From NCBI GenBank assembly GCA_031279525.1, contig JAITIH010000120.1:1-9401 (forward strand): a DNA stretch of 9,401 nt, in the 5' to 3' direction. Position numbers and translations under genes: made by a program. The DNA is from Deltaproteobacteria bacterium (GTDB lineage: Bacteria > Desulfobacterota > Desulfarculia > Adiutricales > Adiutricaceae). The notes below the pieces were generated by a model. It saw only the letters and a program-made list of their open reading frames with translations, made no database searches and had not been told where the DNA came from. Below, one piece after another: positions 1 to 6,447 of the stretch. Positions within the stretch are counted from its first letter, which is position 1; the number at the start of each line of letters is the position of its first letter.

Positions 1-1722
1 CCCGTAGGGGGTAAAACCGGTGTCGCCCAACCTATAGGCGATGGCGAACTCCACCCCATAGGACTTATATTCGGCCGAATTCGTGTAGTCCCAAAACCAA
101 TGGCCGTCGGCGGTGCCAAGATAGTTGGCGTTAATGTAATGGTTAAGGATATTCAAGAATATGGACGCGTCGAAGTATAATTGGCCGTCGTAATAGCGAC
201 CGCCAATTTCGTAGCTTTTGGATTTTTCCGGCCCCAACTCTGGCCTGGGCACTATGTAACTGGTTCCAGTCAATTTCGAGGCCAGGTCCGGAGTCCGGAA
301 GCCTTGGGAAAACTGAGCCCTAACTACAAAGTTGTCGGTCACCTCGTAAGTTAAGCCCAAATTGCCCACTAAGTTGTCGAAAGTTAATTTCATCTCGCGA
401 TCCGGGTTAGAGGTAAAGCGTTCTAGCTCCATCTCAATCCAAGTTTGCCTCAACCCGCCCACTAAAGTTAAAGGCCCGTAGATATTCCAACTATCCTGGA
501 CGTATAGGGCTTTAGTGATCTGGCTAGCGTCAATATAGTAGTTTTGCGTTGAGCTTAAAGTATGACTTCTCAAATCGTCATGGAGATACTCAAATCCCAC
601 TATGGCTTTATGGTCGCCGAACGACCAAACGCTCTGAATCGTCGTCCCGTACGAATTAACTTCGTCTTCTAACATAGATTTGAATTGACCATTGCGAAAT
701 CCAGGAGCGTTTTGATACAATCCTGACTGAATTGTGTCTAATTGCTGGTAATACGCGTGGATCGACAGTTCAGACAAGTAGTTGGAAAGATCGCGTAAAA
801 TTAATTTACCCTGAAATGAATCCCGCCTATTTTTAGGGTAAACGCTTAATTCTTGGATGATTGGGTCGCTTTTGGGATAGTACTTAAATTTTTTATTCTC
901 AAAGCGGAAAGTCGCCTCCTCGACGTCGGAATCGTAATGCGTATATTTGAAATCCACGTCGCCAGCGTCGAACTTATAACCAAATTGGGCCAGAACGCTT
1001 TCCGTGCTGAACGCGCTATTGTCCAGTCGGCCCGCCTTGGCCGAGCGTCGATTGCCGGTTTTCTGATAAGTCCCGCTTAGGCGATAGCTGAATCGGTCCG
1101 TGTCGCCGTAAATGGCGGCGCTGGGCTGAAAACCCTGGTTGGAGCCGTCGTAAAGAAGGCCAATTCGCCCGCTGACCGGTTTGCCTTCGCCGCCTTTTTT
1201 CGTAATGACGTTGATCACCCCACCAATGGCGTCCGAGCCGTAAAGCGACGAGGCCGGGCCTTTTATCACCTCGATTCTCTCGATGTCTTGGGGATCGACG
1301 TTCAAAAGCCCCTTGTTAGTGTCTTCCTTAAAGGGCGAGCTCTGCCGAATCCCGTCGATGAGGTACAAAACCCGCCAGGGGTTTTGGCCTCGGATATTGA
1401 CCATGCTGTTGTTGCCGGGCTGGGTTCGGCCCTGAGTGTACAGACTGACCCCCGGCACTTCCAAGAGTTTTTCCGCCGTGTTGGCCCCGGTGAAATGCTC
1501 TTCGATTTGTTTCTTGTCCACGACCGACACCGACATGGGGACCGTCAAAAGGTCCGCCTCGGTTCGGCCCGCGGAAACGATGATCGGCTCGATGGAGTAA
1601 CTTAAAGGTTCTCCCTGATTGTCCTGCGCCGCCGCCCGCCCAATAGGCGAAAACGCGATAAGGCTGAAAAGCCCTAAAAAAATAAGCGTTTTAATCACTT
1701 GCGGATTCCGTTCGATTCTCAT
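1..1722 (-). CDS. TonB-dependent outer-membrane receptor, C-terminus cut off by the window edge
   Basis: This is an open frame of 574 codons that starts at ATG 1722 and runs off the left edge. AGGAG at 1733-1729, 6 nt upstream, fixes the start. Residues 1-32 look like a signal peptide: basic start, hydrophobic core at about 12-27, probable cleavage after AAA at 30-32. A TonB-box-like stretch follows at about 45-53 (EPIIVSAGR). The plug domain spans about 55-177 and includes IRG (110-112), YLIDG (120-124), IEVIKGP (150-156) and LYGSDAIGGVINVIT (160-174). The rest is beta-barrel-like, rich in alternating aromatic residues, with FRTP at 475-478. By family length, roughly 80-120 residues are missing. 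Such receptors import siderophores, haem, cobalamin or other ligands using TonB-ExbBD energy. FRTP recalls the FRAP motif of haem receptors, but the ligand is not determined. Base composition is clearly less GC-rich than the other genes here, which may indicate transfer. Family call firm, substrate unknown. Confidence 0.95.
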   Translation of the reverse strand, partial: MRIERNPQVIKTLIFLGLFSLIAFSPIGRAAAQDNQGEPLSYSIEPIIVSAGRTEADLLTVPMSVSVVDKKQIEEHFTGANTAEKLLEVPGVSLYTQGRTQPGNNSMVNIRGQNPWRVLYLIDGIRQSSPFKEDTNKGLLNVDPQDIERIEVIKGPASSLYGSDAIGGVINVITKKGGEGKPVSGRIGLLYDGSNQGFQPSAAIYGDTDRFSYRLSGTYQKTGNRRSAKAGRLDNSAFSTESVLAQFGYKFDAGDVDFKYTHYDSDVEEATFRFENKKFKYYPKSDPIIQELSVYPKNRRDSFQGKLILRDLSNYLSELSIHAYYQQLDTIQSGLYQNAPGFRNGQFKSMLEDEVNSYGTTIQSVWSFGDHKAIVGFEYLHDDLRSHTLSSTQNYYIDASQITKALYVQDSWNIYGPLTLVGGLRQTWIEMELERFTSNPDREMKLTFDNLVGNLGLTYEVTDNFVVRAQFSQGFRTPDLASKLTGTSYIVPRPELGPEKSKSYEIGGRYYDGQLYFDASIFLNILNHYINANYLGTADGHWFWDYTNSAEYKSYGVEFAIAYRLGDTGFTPYG

Positions 1723-1728
1723 TGACTT

Positions 1729-1733
1729 CTCCT
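1729..1733 (-). promoter_or_regulatory. Shine-Dalgarno site of the TonB receptor
   Basis: AGGAG read on the minus strand lies 6 nt before ATG 1722. It is the clearest ribosome binding site in the window and supports the chosen receptor start. The other genes here have weak sites or none. Confidence 0.85.
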
Positions 1734-1740
1734 AAGTAGT

Positions 1741-2020
1741 TTTGCCCAAAAAACAGCTAAATTATTTATAAAATTATATAAAATTATAATTTATTACTAT
1801 ATAGTTTTATCGATTTATTTTATTAATTATTTTATATCAATTTAATATTAAAAAGCTGCTATTGATATTAATTTATTAGCCTTAATCTATTATTTTTGTA
1901 GTATAAAATGATCAAACTCTACCCGAGCTAGTAGCTTTAATTTATTTTTCTAGTCTACAGTTAAATTATTTATAATTTTCTATAGAATAGTATATTTAAT
2001 TATTATATATTTATACGCCA
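1741..2020. other. Extremely AT-rich non-coding leader upstream of the receptor
   Basis: About 280 bp consist almost wholly of A/T runs (TTATTTATAA, ATATATAA and similar) between GC-rich genes. No ATG occurs on the minus strand here, so no small ATG-initiated leader peptide is encoded towards the receptor. A 14-bp direct repeat, TAAATTATTTATAA, occurs at 1758-1771 and 1962-1975. A short dyad, AGCTA-g-TAGCT, lies at 1926-1936. If the promoter at 2114-2141 is used, this stretch forms most of a 5' untranslated leader of about 385 nt. I recognise no riboswitch in it. Intrinsic curvature or binding by a nucleoid silencing protein is possible from composition alone. Confidence 0.7.
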
Positions 2021-2091
2021 ATCGCGCGGCGGCTCTTCTTACAGCCCCCAGATCGCCCCAGCTAGCCAAGGGAATGGCCAAAAAATTCTTT

Positions 2092-2119
2092 AATGAAATT
2101 GAAAATGAATTTCATTATA
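2092..2119. promoter_or_regulatory. Putative Fur operator over the receptor -10
   Basis: Positions 2101-2119 match 14 of 19 bases of the classical Fur box consensus built from GATAAT hexamers. Overlapping it is a perfect dyad, AATGAAATT (2092-2100) and AATTTCATT (2108-2116), with a 7-bp spacer. The 7-1-7 form TGAAAAT-G-AATTTCA agrees at 11 of 14 defined positions. It covers the -10 hexamer and the expected start point of the promoter facing the receptor, so bound repressor with Fe2+ would block transcription. The repressor identity (Fur rather than a relative) is inferred from the motif and the target type. Confidence 0.65.
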
Positions 2120-2141
2120 TTTTACGCCTTTTTTTTGTCAA
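2114..2141 (-). promoter_or_regulatory. Near-consensus sigma-70 promoter facing the TonB receptor
   Basis: On the minus strand a perfect -35 TTGACA (2141-2136) is separated by 16 bp from a perfect -10 TATAAT (2119-2114). Transcription would start near 2107 and run left to the receptor start at 1722. The -10 lies wholly within a Fur-like box, the usual arrangement for iron-repressed receptor genes. No other gene lies between. Confidence is limited mainly by the long leader, since a second, closer promoter in the AT-rich stretch cannot be excluded. Confidence 0.75.
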
Positions 2142-2539
2142 GACATTTTCGCCAAAATTCCCGGGATCAACGATTTTATTCCGTTTGCGCGATACGATGA
2201 CGCTCTATAGCGTTCCATATCCCCGGCTCGGTTTGGCCTCTGACCGCGAGGGGCTCGCCTTTTAGCGTCCGCTCTTATCTAGGAAATATCTCTAAAAAGT
2301 CCACTCATCGCTTGCGCTAAGTCGCAAAAATCACTCAAAAGGTCTAAGCAATTCGCTTTTCCCAGGCAATCGTTTTAAAAGGAATTTTTGATATTTAAAA
2401 AATTCGCGCCATTTGAAATGATTAAGCGAGGGAATCGGCGCTTTAGGCGATCGCTATTTAGGGAAAATAACCGAGAATCGATTAATTTTCTGACCCGGAA
2501 ATAGCTCTAGAGGATCGATTTTAGGAGATCGTCGAAAGC
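2142..2539. other. Intergenic stretch with no recognisable gene
   Basis: No convincing coding frame, tRNA or known RNA was found in these 400 bp. Composition is intermediate between the AT-rich leader and the GC-rich genes. Small dyads are present: ACGCT-ctat-AGCGT near 2194-2207 and the 8-bp repeat at 2382-2405 listed separately. Sequences of the GATCG/ATCGATT type recur between about 2440 and 2532. A short open frame at 2074-2265 on the plus strand lies over the Fur box and resembles nothing. Confidence 0.5.
2382..2405. repeat. Perfect 8-bp AT-rich inverted repeat
   Basis: GAATTTTT (2382-2389) and AAAAATTC (2398-2405) are perfect inverted copies around an 8-bp spacer. The form would suit a dimeric repressor site or a weak cruciform. 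It lies about 320 bp before the U32 gene and is not next to a recognisable promoter, so no role can be assigned. Confidence 0.4.
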
Positions 2540-2568
2540 TTGGCGGCCCTTAAAGGTGGTATTATAGC
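2540..2568 (+). promoter_or_regulatory. Weak candidate promoter for the U32-thiamine pyrophosphokinase operon
   Basis: TTGGCG (2540-2545, 4 of 6 to TTGACA) is followed after 17 bp by TATAGC (2563-2568, 4 of 6 to TATAAT). Transcription would start near 2575 and give a leader of about 150 nt before ATG 2727, containing the hairpins listed below. It is the best-spaced candidate I found in this gap, but the match is modest. Confidence 0.25.
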
Positions 2569-2619
2569 GAGCGACCCAACCCGGGCTCGGTCAAGATTCC
2601 AGGGCCGGCCTCGAAAATT

Positions 2620-2700
2620 GGCCCGGCCAGGCTACTAAGCCGCTTAAGAAATCCGGGCCCTTTTTTGGACCCTGGGTCAGGTCGCCCGGTTACTTTTTTT
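2620..2700 (+). terminator. Tandem terminator-like hairpins in the leader of the U32 gene
   Basis: Hairpin 1 pairs GGCCCGG (2620-2626) with CCGGGCC (2653-2659), is followed by C plus six T (2661-2666), and has a 26-nt loop holding a small inner GGCT/GCC pairing. Hairpin 2 pairs CTGGGT (2672-2677) with GCCCGG (2684-2689), using G-T wobbles and a 6-nt loop, and is followed by TTACTTTTTTT (2690-2700). Alternatively CCGGGC (2653-2658) can pair perfectly with GCCCGG (2684-2689), which would break both hairpins. Such exclusive pairings are typical of attenuators. The structure ends 26 nt before ATG 2727. It could instead terminate an upstream transcript. GC-rich composition makes chance pairing fairly likely. 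Confidence 0.4.
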
Positions 2701-2726
2701 GGTTGACGATTGGAGACTTTTGGCCC

Positions 2727-4913
2727 ATGGCCCGAGAGCGAGAGAAAAACCCCCAAAAGGCCAGCCGACCCCAAGGCCCAGCCCAAAAAGGCCCAGCCCA
2801 GAAAAACCCCGCCCCAAAAGCCCCCTCGGCCCGGCCAGAGCTTCTGGCCCCGGCCGGAGGCATGGCCGCCTGGGCCGCGGCCCTGGAAGCCGGGGCCGAC
2901 GCGGTCTACGCCGGTTTTTCCAATTTCTCGGCCCGGGCCTACGCCGACAACTTCTCCCTCCCCGAGCTGTCCGGCCTCATCCGCGAGTCCCACGCGGCCG
3001 GGGTCAAAGTTTACCTGGCCTTTAACTCCCTGATTAAGGAAGGCGAGCTGGCCTCAGCCGCCCGAGCCCTTTTGGCCCTGGCCGACTTAGGCCCGGACGC
3101 TTTCATCGTCCAGGACTTAGGCCTCGCCGCCCTGGCCGCCCGTCATCGCCCGCGGGTGCCGCTCCACGCCTCGACCTTGACCGCCGCCTACACCCGGGCC
3201 GGGCTTACGGCCCTTAAGAAACTGGGCTTCCAAAGGGCCGTGCTGCCCCGAGAGCTCAGCCTTAAGGAAATCGAGGGCCTTCTGGCCTCGGAAATTATGC
3301 CGCTGGAGATTTTCGTCCACGGGTCCATGTGCTTTTCCGTGTCCGGGCTGTGCCTTTTTTCTAGTTTCCTAGGCGGCCGCTCGGCTTTGCGCGGCGGCTG
3401 CGCCCAGCCCTGCCGAAGGGCCTATGCCAACGGCGGTCGGGTCGGGACCTTCTTTTCCGCGGCCGACCTGGCCGCCCCGGAGGGCGCGCCCCTTTTTAAG
3501 TCTTGGCCGCTGGCCGCCCTTAAAATCGAGGGCCGCATGAAGGGCCCCGATTACGTGAGCCGGACGGTTAGGGCCTATAAGCTTTTATTGGACTCGACCG
3601 AGGAGGAATGGCCCGAGGCTTTAGCCCGCGCCCAAGAGCTTTTAAGCCAGGTGGCCGGCCGCCCGGCCGGCCCAGGTTTTTTGTTGGGGCCAAGCCCGGC
3701 CCTTTTGCCTCAGGGGGCGGCTGGACTAAAAGTCGGCCTAATGACTCCCAAAGGCCCGGACCGCGGCGAAGTCGTCTTGGAAAGGGAGCTGCGCCTTAGG
3801 GACCGTTTAAGGCTAGTCCCAGCTCCGGGTCAGGAGGGCTTAGCCTTTAAGCTCAATAAAATGACCATAGACGGCCAAGACGCGACCTCGGCCCCGGCCG
3901 GGGCCAAAGCGACGATTTTCGTGGGATCGAAGGGCGATCCGGCGGCGGAGGCCGCGGACAATCCCCAAAAAATTCCCCTAAAAGGCCTTTTGTATCTCAC
4001 GGCCATGGGGCAAATGGAAAAGGAATATCTGGCCAAAGGCCCGGTCAAGCGGGCCCTTCAGATCGCCCAAAGCTACCGCCCCCAAAAAACGCCCCTCCCG
4101 CCGGAGCTGACCGGCCATGAGGCCGGCCGCGACAACTTCCCCTTTAGCCAGCGGCTGTGGCTCTGGCTGGACGACCTAGGCGATCTCCCGGCTCTATTGA
4201 AAGTCGGCCCCGAGCGCTTGGTCGTCGAGTTGACCCCAGCCAACGTCAGGGCCTTTAGCCGCTGGAAAAAGCCGTTAAAAGACGGGCCCAAGGCCGTCTT
4301 TAGCCTCCCGCCCCTTCTTTTTTCCGGGGCCTTCGAAAAAACCCGCCAAGAAATCGCGCGCCTCATTGGCCAGGGGTTTCGGGAATTTATGGTGGCGAAC
4401 CTAGGGCAAGCCGAGTTTTTGGGCTCTTTAGGCCAAAACCTTAAAATCTGGGGCGACCACCGCCTCGGGCCCTTAAACCACTTAGGCGAAAAAGCCTACC
4501 GCCGCCTGGGCCTAACCGGGGTGACCTATAGCCTGGAGCTGGACCAGGAAACTTACCGGAGCCTAGTCAAAAAACCCCAAGCCGGGCCGGTTCTACTTTA
4601 TCTTTTTGGCCGGCCCGCCCTTTTCACCTCTCGCTTTCAACCCCAAAGCCTTAAAAGAGGGCCCATCGTCAGCCCTCGCGGCGAAAAATACCTGGTCGGC
4701 TCCGAAGGCGACGGGTTCGTCCTAAGGGCCGAGAGCCGGATTTTTATGGGCGGGTTCCTCAAAGGCCCAGTCCCCAAGCGCCTAGCCGGTCTTTTGGTGG
4801 ACCTTAGGCAGGAGCCCCGGCCCGGGGAAATGGCCCGAATGGTCAAAAAAGCCGTGGCCGAAGGCCGGGGGTCCTTGGGCTCAAGCTTTAATTTTAAGCG
4901 AGGATTGCGCTAA
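2727..4913 (+). CDS. U32-family protein (RlhA-like, probable Fe-S hydroxylase of RNA)
   Basis: The protein has 728 residues from ATG 2727. An in-frame TTG at 2703 would add 8 residues but has no ribosome site, whereas GGAG at 2712-2715 lies 11 nt before the ATG. Residues 1-37 are a basic, Pro/Ala/Lys/Gln-rich tail with 5-residue repeats. The U32 domain follows from LLAPAGG (39-45), with the family signature around HGSMC...GLC and KIEGRMK (266-272). Four cysteines, C202, C209, C225 and C229, fit the [4Fe-4S]-binding pattern described for UbiU/UbiV-type members. After about residue 330 come a small beta-barrel-like part and a second barrel-like half (VANLG, LYLFGRPALFTSR), the long architecture of RlhA, which hydroxylates C2501 of 23S rRNA in E. 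coli. The family is often labelled peptidase, but the characterised bacterial members of this type act in RNA or ubiquinone hydroxylation. The exact substrate here is inferred. It is cotranscribed with the next gene. Confidence 0.88.
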   Translation: MAREREKNPQKASRPQGPAQKGPAQKNPAPKAPSARPELLAPAGGMAAWAAALEAGADAVYAGFSNFSARAYADNFSLPELSGLIRESHAAGVKVYLAFNSLIKEGELASAARALLALADLGPDAFIVQDLGLAALAARHRPRVPLHASTLTAAYTRAGLTALKKLGFQRAVLPRELSLKEIEGLLASEIMPLEIFVHGSMCFSVSGLCLFSSFLGGRSALRGGCAQPCRRAYANGGRVGTFFSAADLAAPEGAPLFKSWPLAALKIEGRMKGPDYVSRTVRAYKLLLDSTEEEWPEALARAQELLSQVAGRPAGPGFLLGPSPALLPQGAAGLKVGLMTPKGPDRGEVVLERELRLRDRLRLVPAPGQEGLAFKLNKMTIDGQDATSAPAGAKATIFVGSKGDPAAEAADNPQKIPLKGLLYLTAMGQMEKEYLAKGPVKRALQIAQSYRPQKTPLPPELTGHEAGRDNFPFSQRLWLWLDDLGDLPALLKVGPERLVVELTPANVRAFSRWKKPLKDGPKAVFSLPPLLFSGAFEKTRQEIARLIGQGFREFMVANLGQAEFLGSLGQNLKIWGDHRLGPLNHLGEKAYRRLGLTGVTYSLELDQETYRSLVKKPQAGPVLLYLFGRPALFTSRFQPQSLKRGPIVSPRGEKYLVGSEGDGFVLRAESRIFMGGFLKGPVPKRLAGLLVDLRQEPRPGEMARMVKKAVAEGRGSLGSSFNFKRGLR
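2773..2815 (+). repeat. 15-bp tandem repeats coding for a GPAQK-type tail
   Basis: AAGGCCCAGCCCA occurs at 2773-2785 and again at 2788-2800, a 15-bp step, followed by a diverged third unit. In the U32 frame this gives GPAQK, GPAQK, NPAPK, a basic, probably disordered N-terminal tail. It looks like replication slippage within the non-conserved end of the gene. Confidence 0.65.
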
Positions 4914-5701
4914 TGGACCCGTTCGCGGGCGAGCCCACCCCCAAGGCCTGGCTATTTTTAAACGGCCCTTGGGCGGGCGACCGCTTGCCTTCCGCCCCCC
5001 CGGCTGGGTCCACGGTCCTGGCCGCCGACGGTGGGGCCAAACATCTGATCGAACTGGGCTGGCCGGCCGACCTTCTAGTCGGCGACCTGGACTCACTTTC
5101 CCAAGAGGCCCTGGCCCAGGTCCCCAAAGCCCCAGGATTTAGCCTTTTAACCTTTCCCCGAGACAAAGACCAGACCGACTTCGAGCTTCTATTTCCCTTA
5201 GCCTTAGACCGCCTCGGCCCGCCGGGTCGGGCGGCCGCGCGAGTGGCGGTCTTAGGCGGCCTAGGGGGCCGCTGGGACATGTCTCTCGCCAATCTCCTCT
5301 TGCCCTGGGCCGCCCCCTGGCGCCGCCGTTGGCGCGGCGACCAAATCGCCTTCTATAACGGCGAGGAACGAATTTACTGCCTTTCAGGCCCCCAAGAGCT
5401 AGCCATCGGCGGGGACAAGCTTTTTTCCTTGCTCCCGTCCCTAGGCCCGGCCGGACCCATCGACGTCCAAGGTGACGTGGCCTATCCCCTGGCCAATGGG
5501 CGCCTCGCCTGGGGCCTAACCCGGGGAGTCAGCAACGAAAGCGGGCCTAAGGGGGCCATCGTATCCCTTAAAAAAGGCTCGCTCATCGTCGTCGTCGGAC
5601 CTAAGGCCAGCTTCCTAAGGCCCCATAGAGGCGACCCCTTAAAGCCTAAATGGGCCGACGGCTTAGAGGCCGACGACTTAGAGGAAAACCTAGAGCTTTA
5701 G
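4913..5701 (+). CDS. Thiamine pyrophosphokinase (thiamine diphosphokinase)
   Basis: This 262-residue cytoplasmic enzyme transfers pyrophosphate from ATP to thiamine to make thiamine diphosphate (EC 2.7.6.2), the last step of thiamine salvage. Family motifs appear in order: AADGGAKHL (37-45), VGDLDSLS (56-63), DKDQTDFELL (84-93), GGRWDMSLANLLL (118-130) and GVSNE (205-209). The acidic residues of GDLDS and KDQTD are the expected Mg-ATP ligands. Most bacterial members have His where M123 stands (GGRxDH), and eukaryotic ones have Gln, so this is a tolerated position. Residues from about 245 form an acidic tail outside the domain. ATG 4913 shares its first base with the U32 stop (TAATG), and AGGA at 4901-4904 lies 8 nt upstream, so translation is probably coupled. 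No thiamine riboswitch was seen before the operon. Symbols thiN or tpk would be used in other species. Confidence 0.9.
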   Translation: MDPFAGEPTPKAWLFLNGPWAGDRLPSAPPAGSTVLAADGGAKHLIELGWPADLLVGDLDSLSQEALAQVPKAPGFSLLTFPRDKDQTDFELLFPLALDRLGPPGRAAARVAVLGGLGGRWDMSLANLLLPWAAPWRRRWRGDQIAFYNGEERIYCLSGPQELAIGGDKLFSLLPSLGPAGPIDVQGDVAYPLANGRLAWGLTRGVSNESGPKGAIVSLKKGSLIVVVGPKASFLRPHRGDPLKPKWADGLEADDLEENLEL

Positions 5702-6064
5702 GGAAAACCGCGAGTTTTATGCAATCGCCAGGACTTCACTGAGCTTTTACGGCGTTCAATGCGTTCAACTTGTTCAGAATTTCCGATTTTTCAAAATTTC
5801 CGATTGTTCAAATCGTTTAAATCTTTACTTCTTGCCTTTGTTGATTAGTTTGTTCATATCCCCAATGATTATTCGCTCGCTTGCTTGTTTCAGGACGTAT
5901 AAAGCCACCCGCTTAATCAATCGACGCGAAATCCACGGATTCCTCCCTTTGTTCGGTTTGTTCGGTTAGTTCAAAACTCCCCCGTGCCCCCAGCGCCACG
6001 CGAGCCGCGACGAATCGGCGCTTCGTTCAGTTAGTTCATTTCGTTCAAAACGGGTAGCGCCCTC

Positions 6065-6156
6065 AGTCGATTCCATTCGCGCGGTGGTTTTCCCCTGTTC
6101 AGTTCGTTCAGTTCGTTCAAAACTCCCCGCTCGCTTAGTCGATTCAATTCGCGCGG
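6065..6156. repeat. Two copies of a 20-bp spacer sequence inside the GTTC array
   Basis: AGTCGATTCCATTCGCGCGG (6065-6084) and a copy with one base changed (6137-6156) are 72 bp apart. They sit between consecutive GTTC blocks, so part of the array grew by duplication of a unit of about 72-75 bp consisting of nonamer block plus spacer. Confidence 0.75.
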
Positions 6157-6424
6157 GTTTCTTCCATTCGTTCAAAAATAGTTCAGTTCGTTCAAAACCG
6201 CTTCGCTCGCCGCGGCGGCGACTCAAATTCCTGGCCATTTAACCGACCTTAGCCATCTAACTCGGCGAAACCCGCCCAAAGTCGGCCCTTGTTCAATTCG
6301 TTCAAATCGTTCAGAATTAGGTCGGGGCCAAATCTTAGCGATTGAGGCGGCCCAATATATAGCTCGTCTCCTTTCGATTTGGCCCTGGCCTGGGCTTCGA
6401 TCCTAAACGCGGCGATGACCTTTG

Positions 6425-6447
6425 GCGGCTTACTTGATCTAAGCCGC
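6425..6447. repeat. Perfect 7-bp GC-rich hairpin before the biotin ligase gene
   Basis: GCGGCTT (6425-6431) and AAGCCGC (6441-6447) form a perfect stem around a 9-nt loop. The sequence after it (GCGATTTGTTC) has only a poor T-run, so it is at best a weak terminator for rightward transcripts from the thiamine pyrophosphokinase operon. It may equally be an operator-type dyad. It lies immediately before the last GTTC triplet. Confidence 0.45.

Noticed and set aside
853..1605. Plus-strand frames of 75 and 105 codons (853-1080, 1288-1605)
   Set aside because: Both are antisense to the plug and early barrel of the TonB receptor, whose frame is unmistakable.
2074..2265. Plus-strand frame of 63 codons upstream of the receptor promoter
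   Set aside because: It runs through the Fur box and promoter, has no ribosome site and resembles nothing known.
2453..2460. A HIP1-like octamer near GGCGATCGCTA
   Set aside because: Only a single copy was seen in the window, so there is no sign of the repeated use seen in cyanobacteria.
2562..2993. Minus-strand frame of 143 codons, Gly/Pro-rich, opposite the U32 start
   Set aside because: It is the mirror of GC-rich coding sequence with low-complexity composition and no family motif. The plus-strand U32 domain explains the region.
4894..5292. Minus-strand frame of 132 codons opposite the thiamine pyrophosphokinase gene
   Set aside because: Arg/Pro/Ser-rich shadow of a gene with clear conserved motifs on the plus strand.
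5704..5718. Terminator after the thiamine pyrophosphokinase gene
   Set aside because: The stem is only 5 AT-rich base pairs and has no T-run after it.
5806..5823. GTTCAAATC, similar to the T-loop of a tRNA
   Set aside because: No acceptor, D or anticodon stem can be built around it. The same word recurs as part of the GTTC array.
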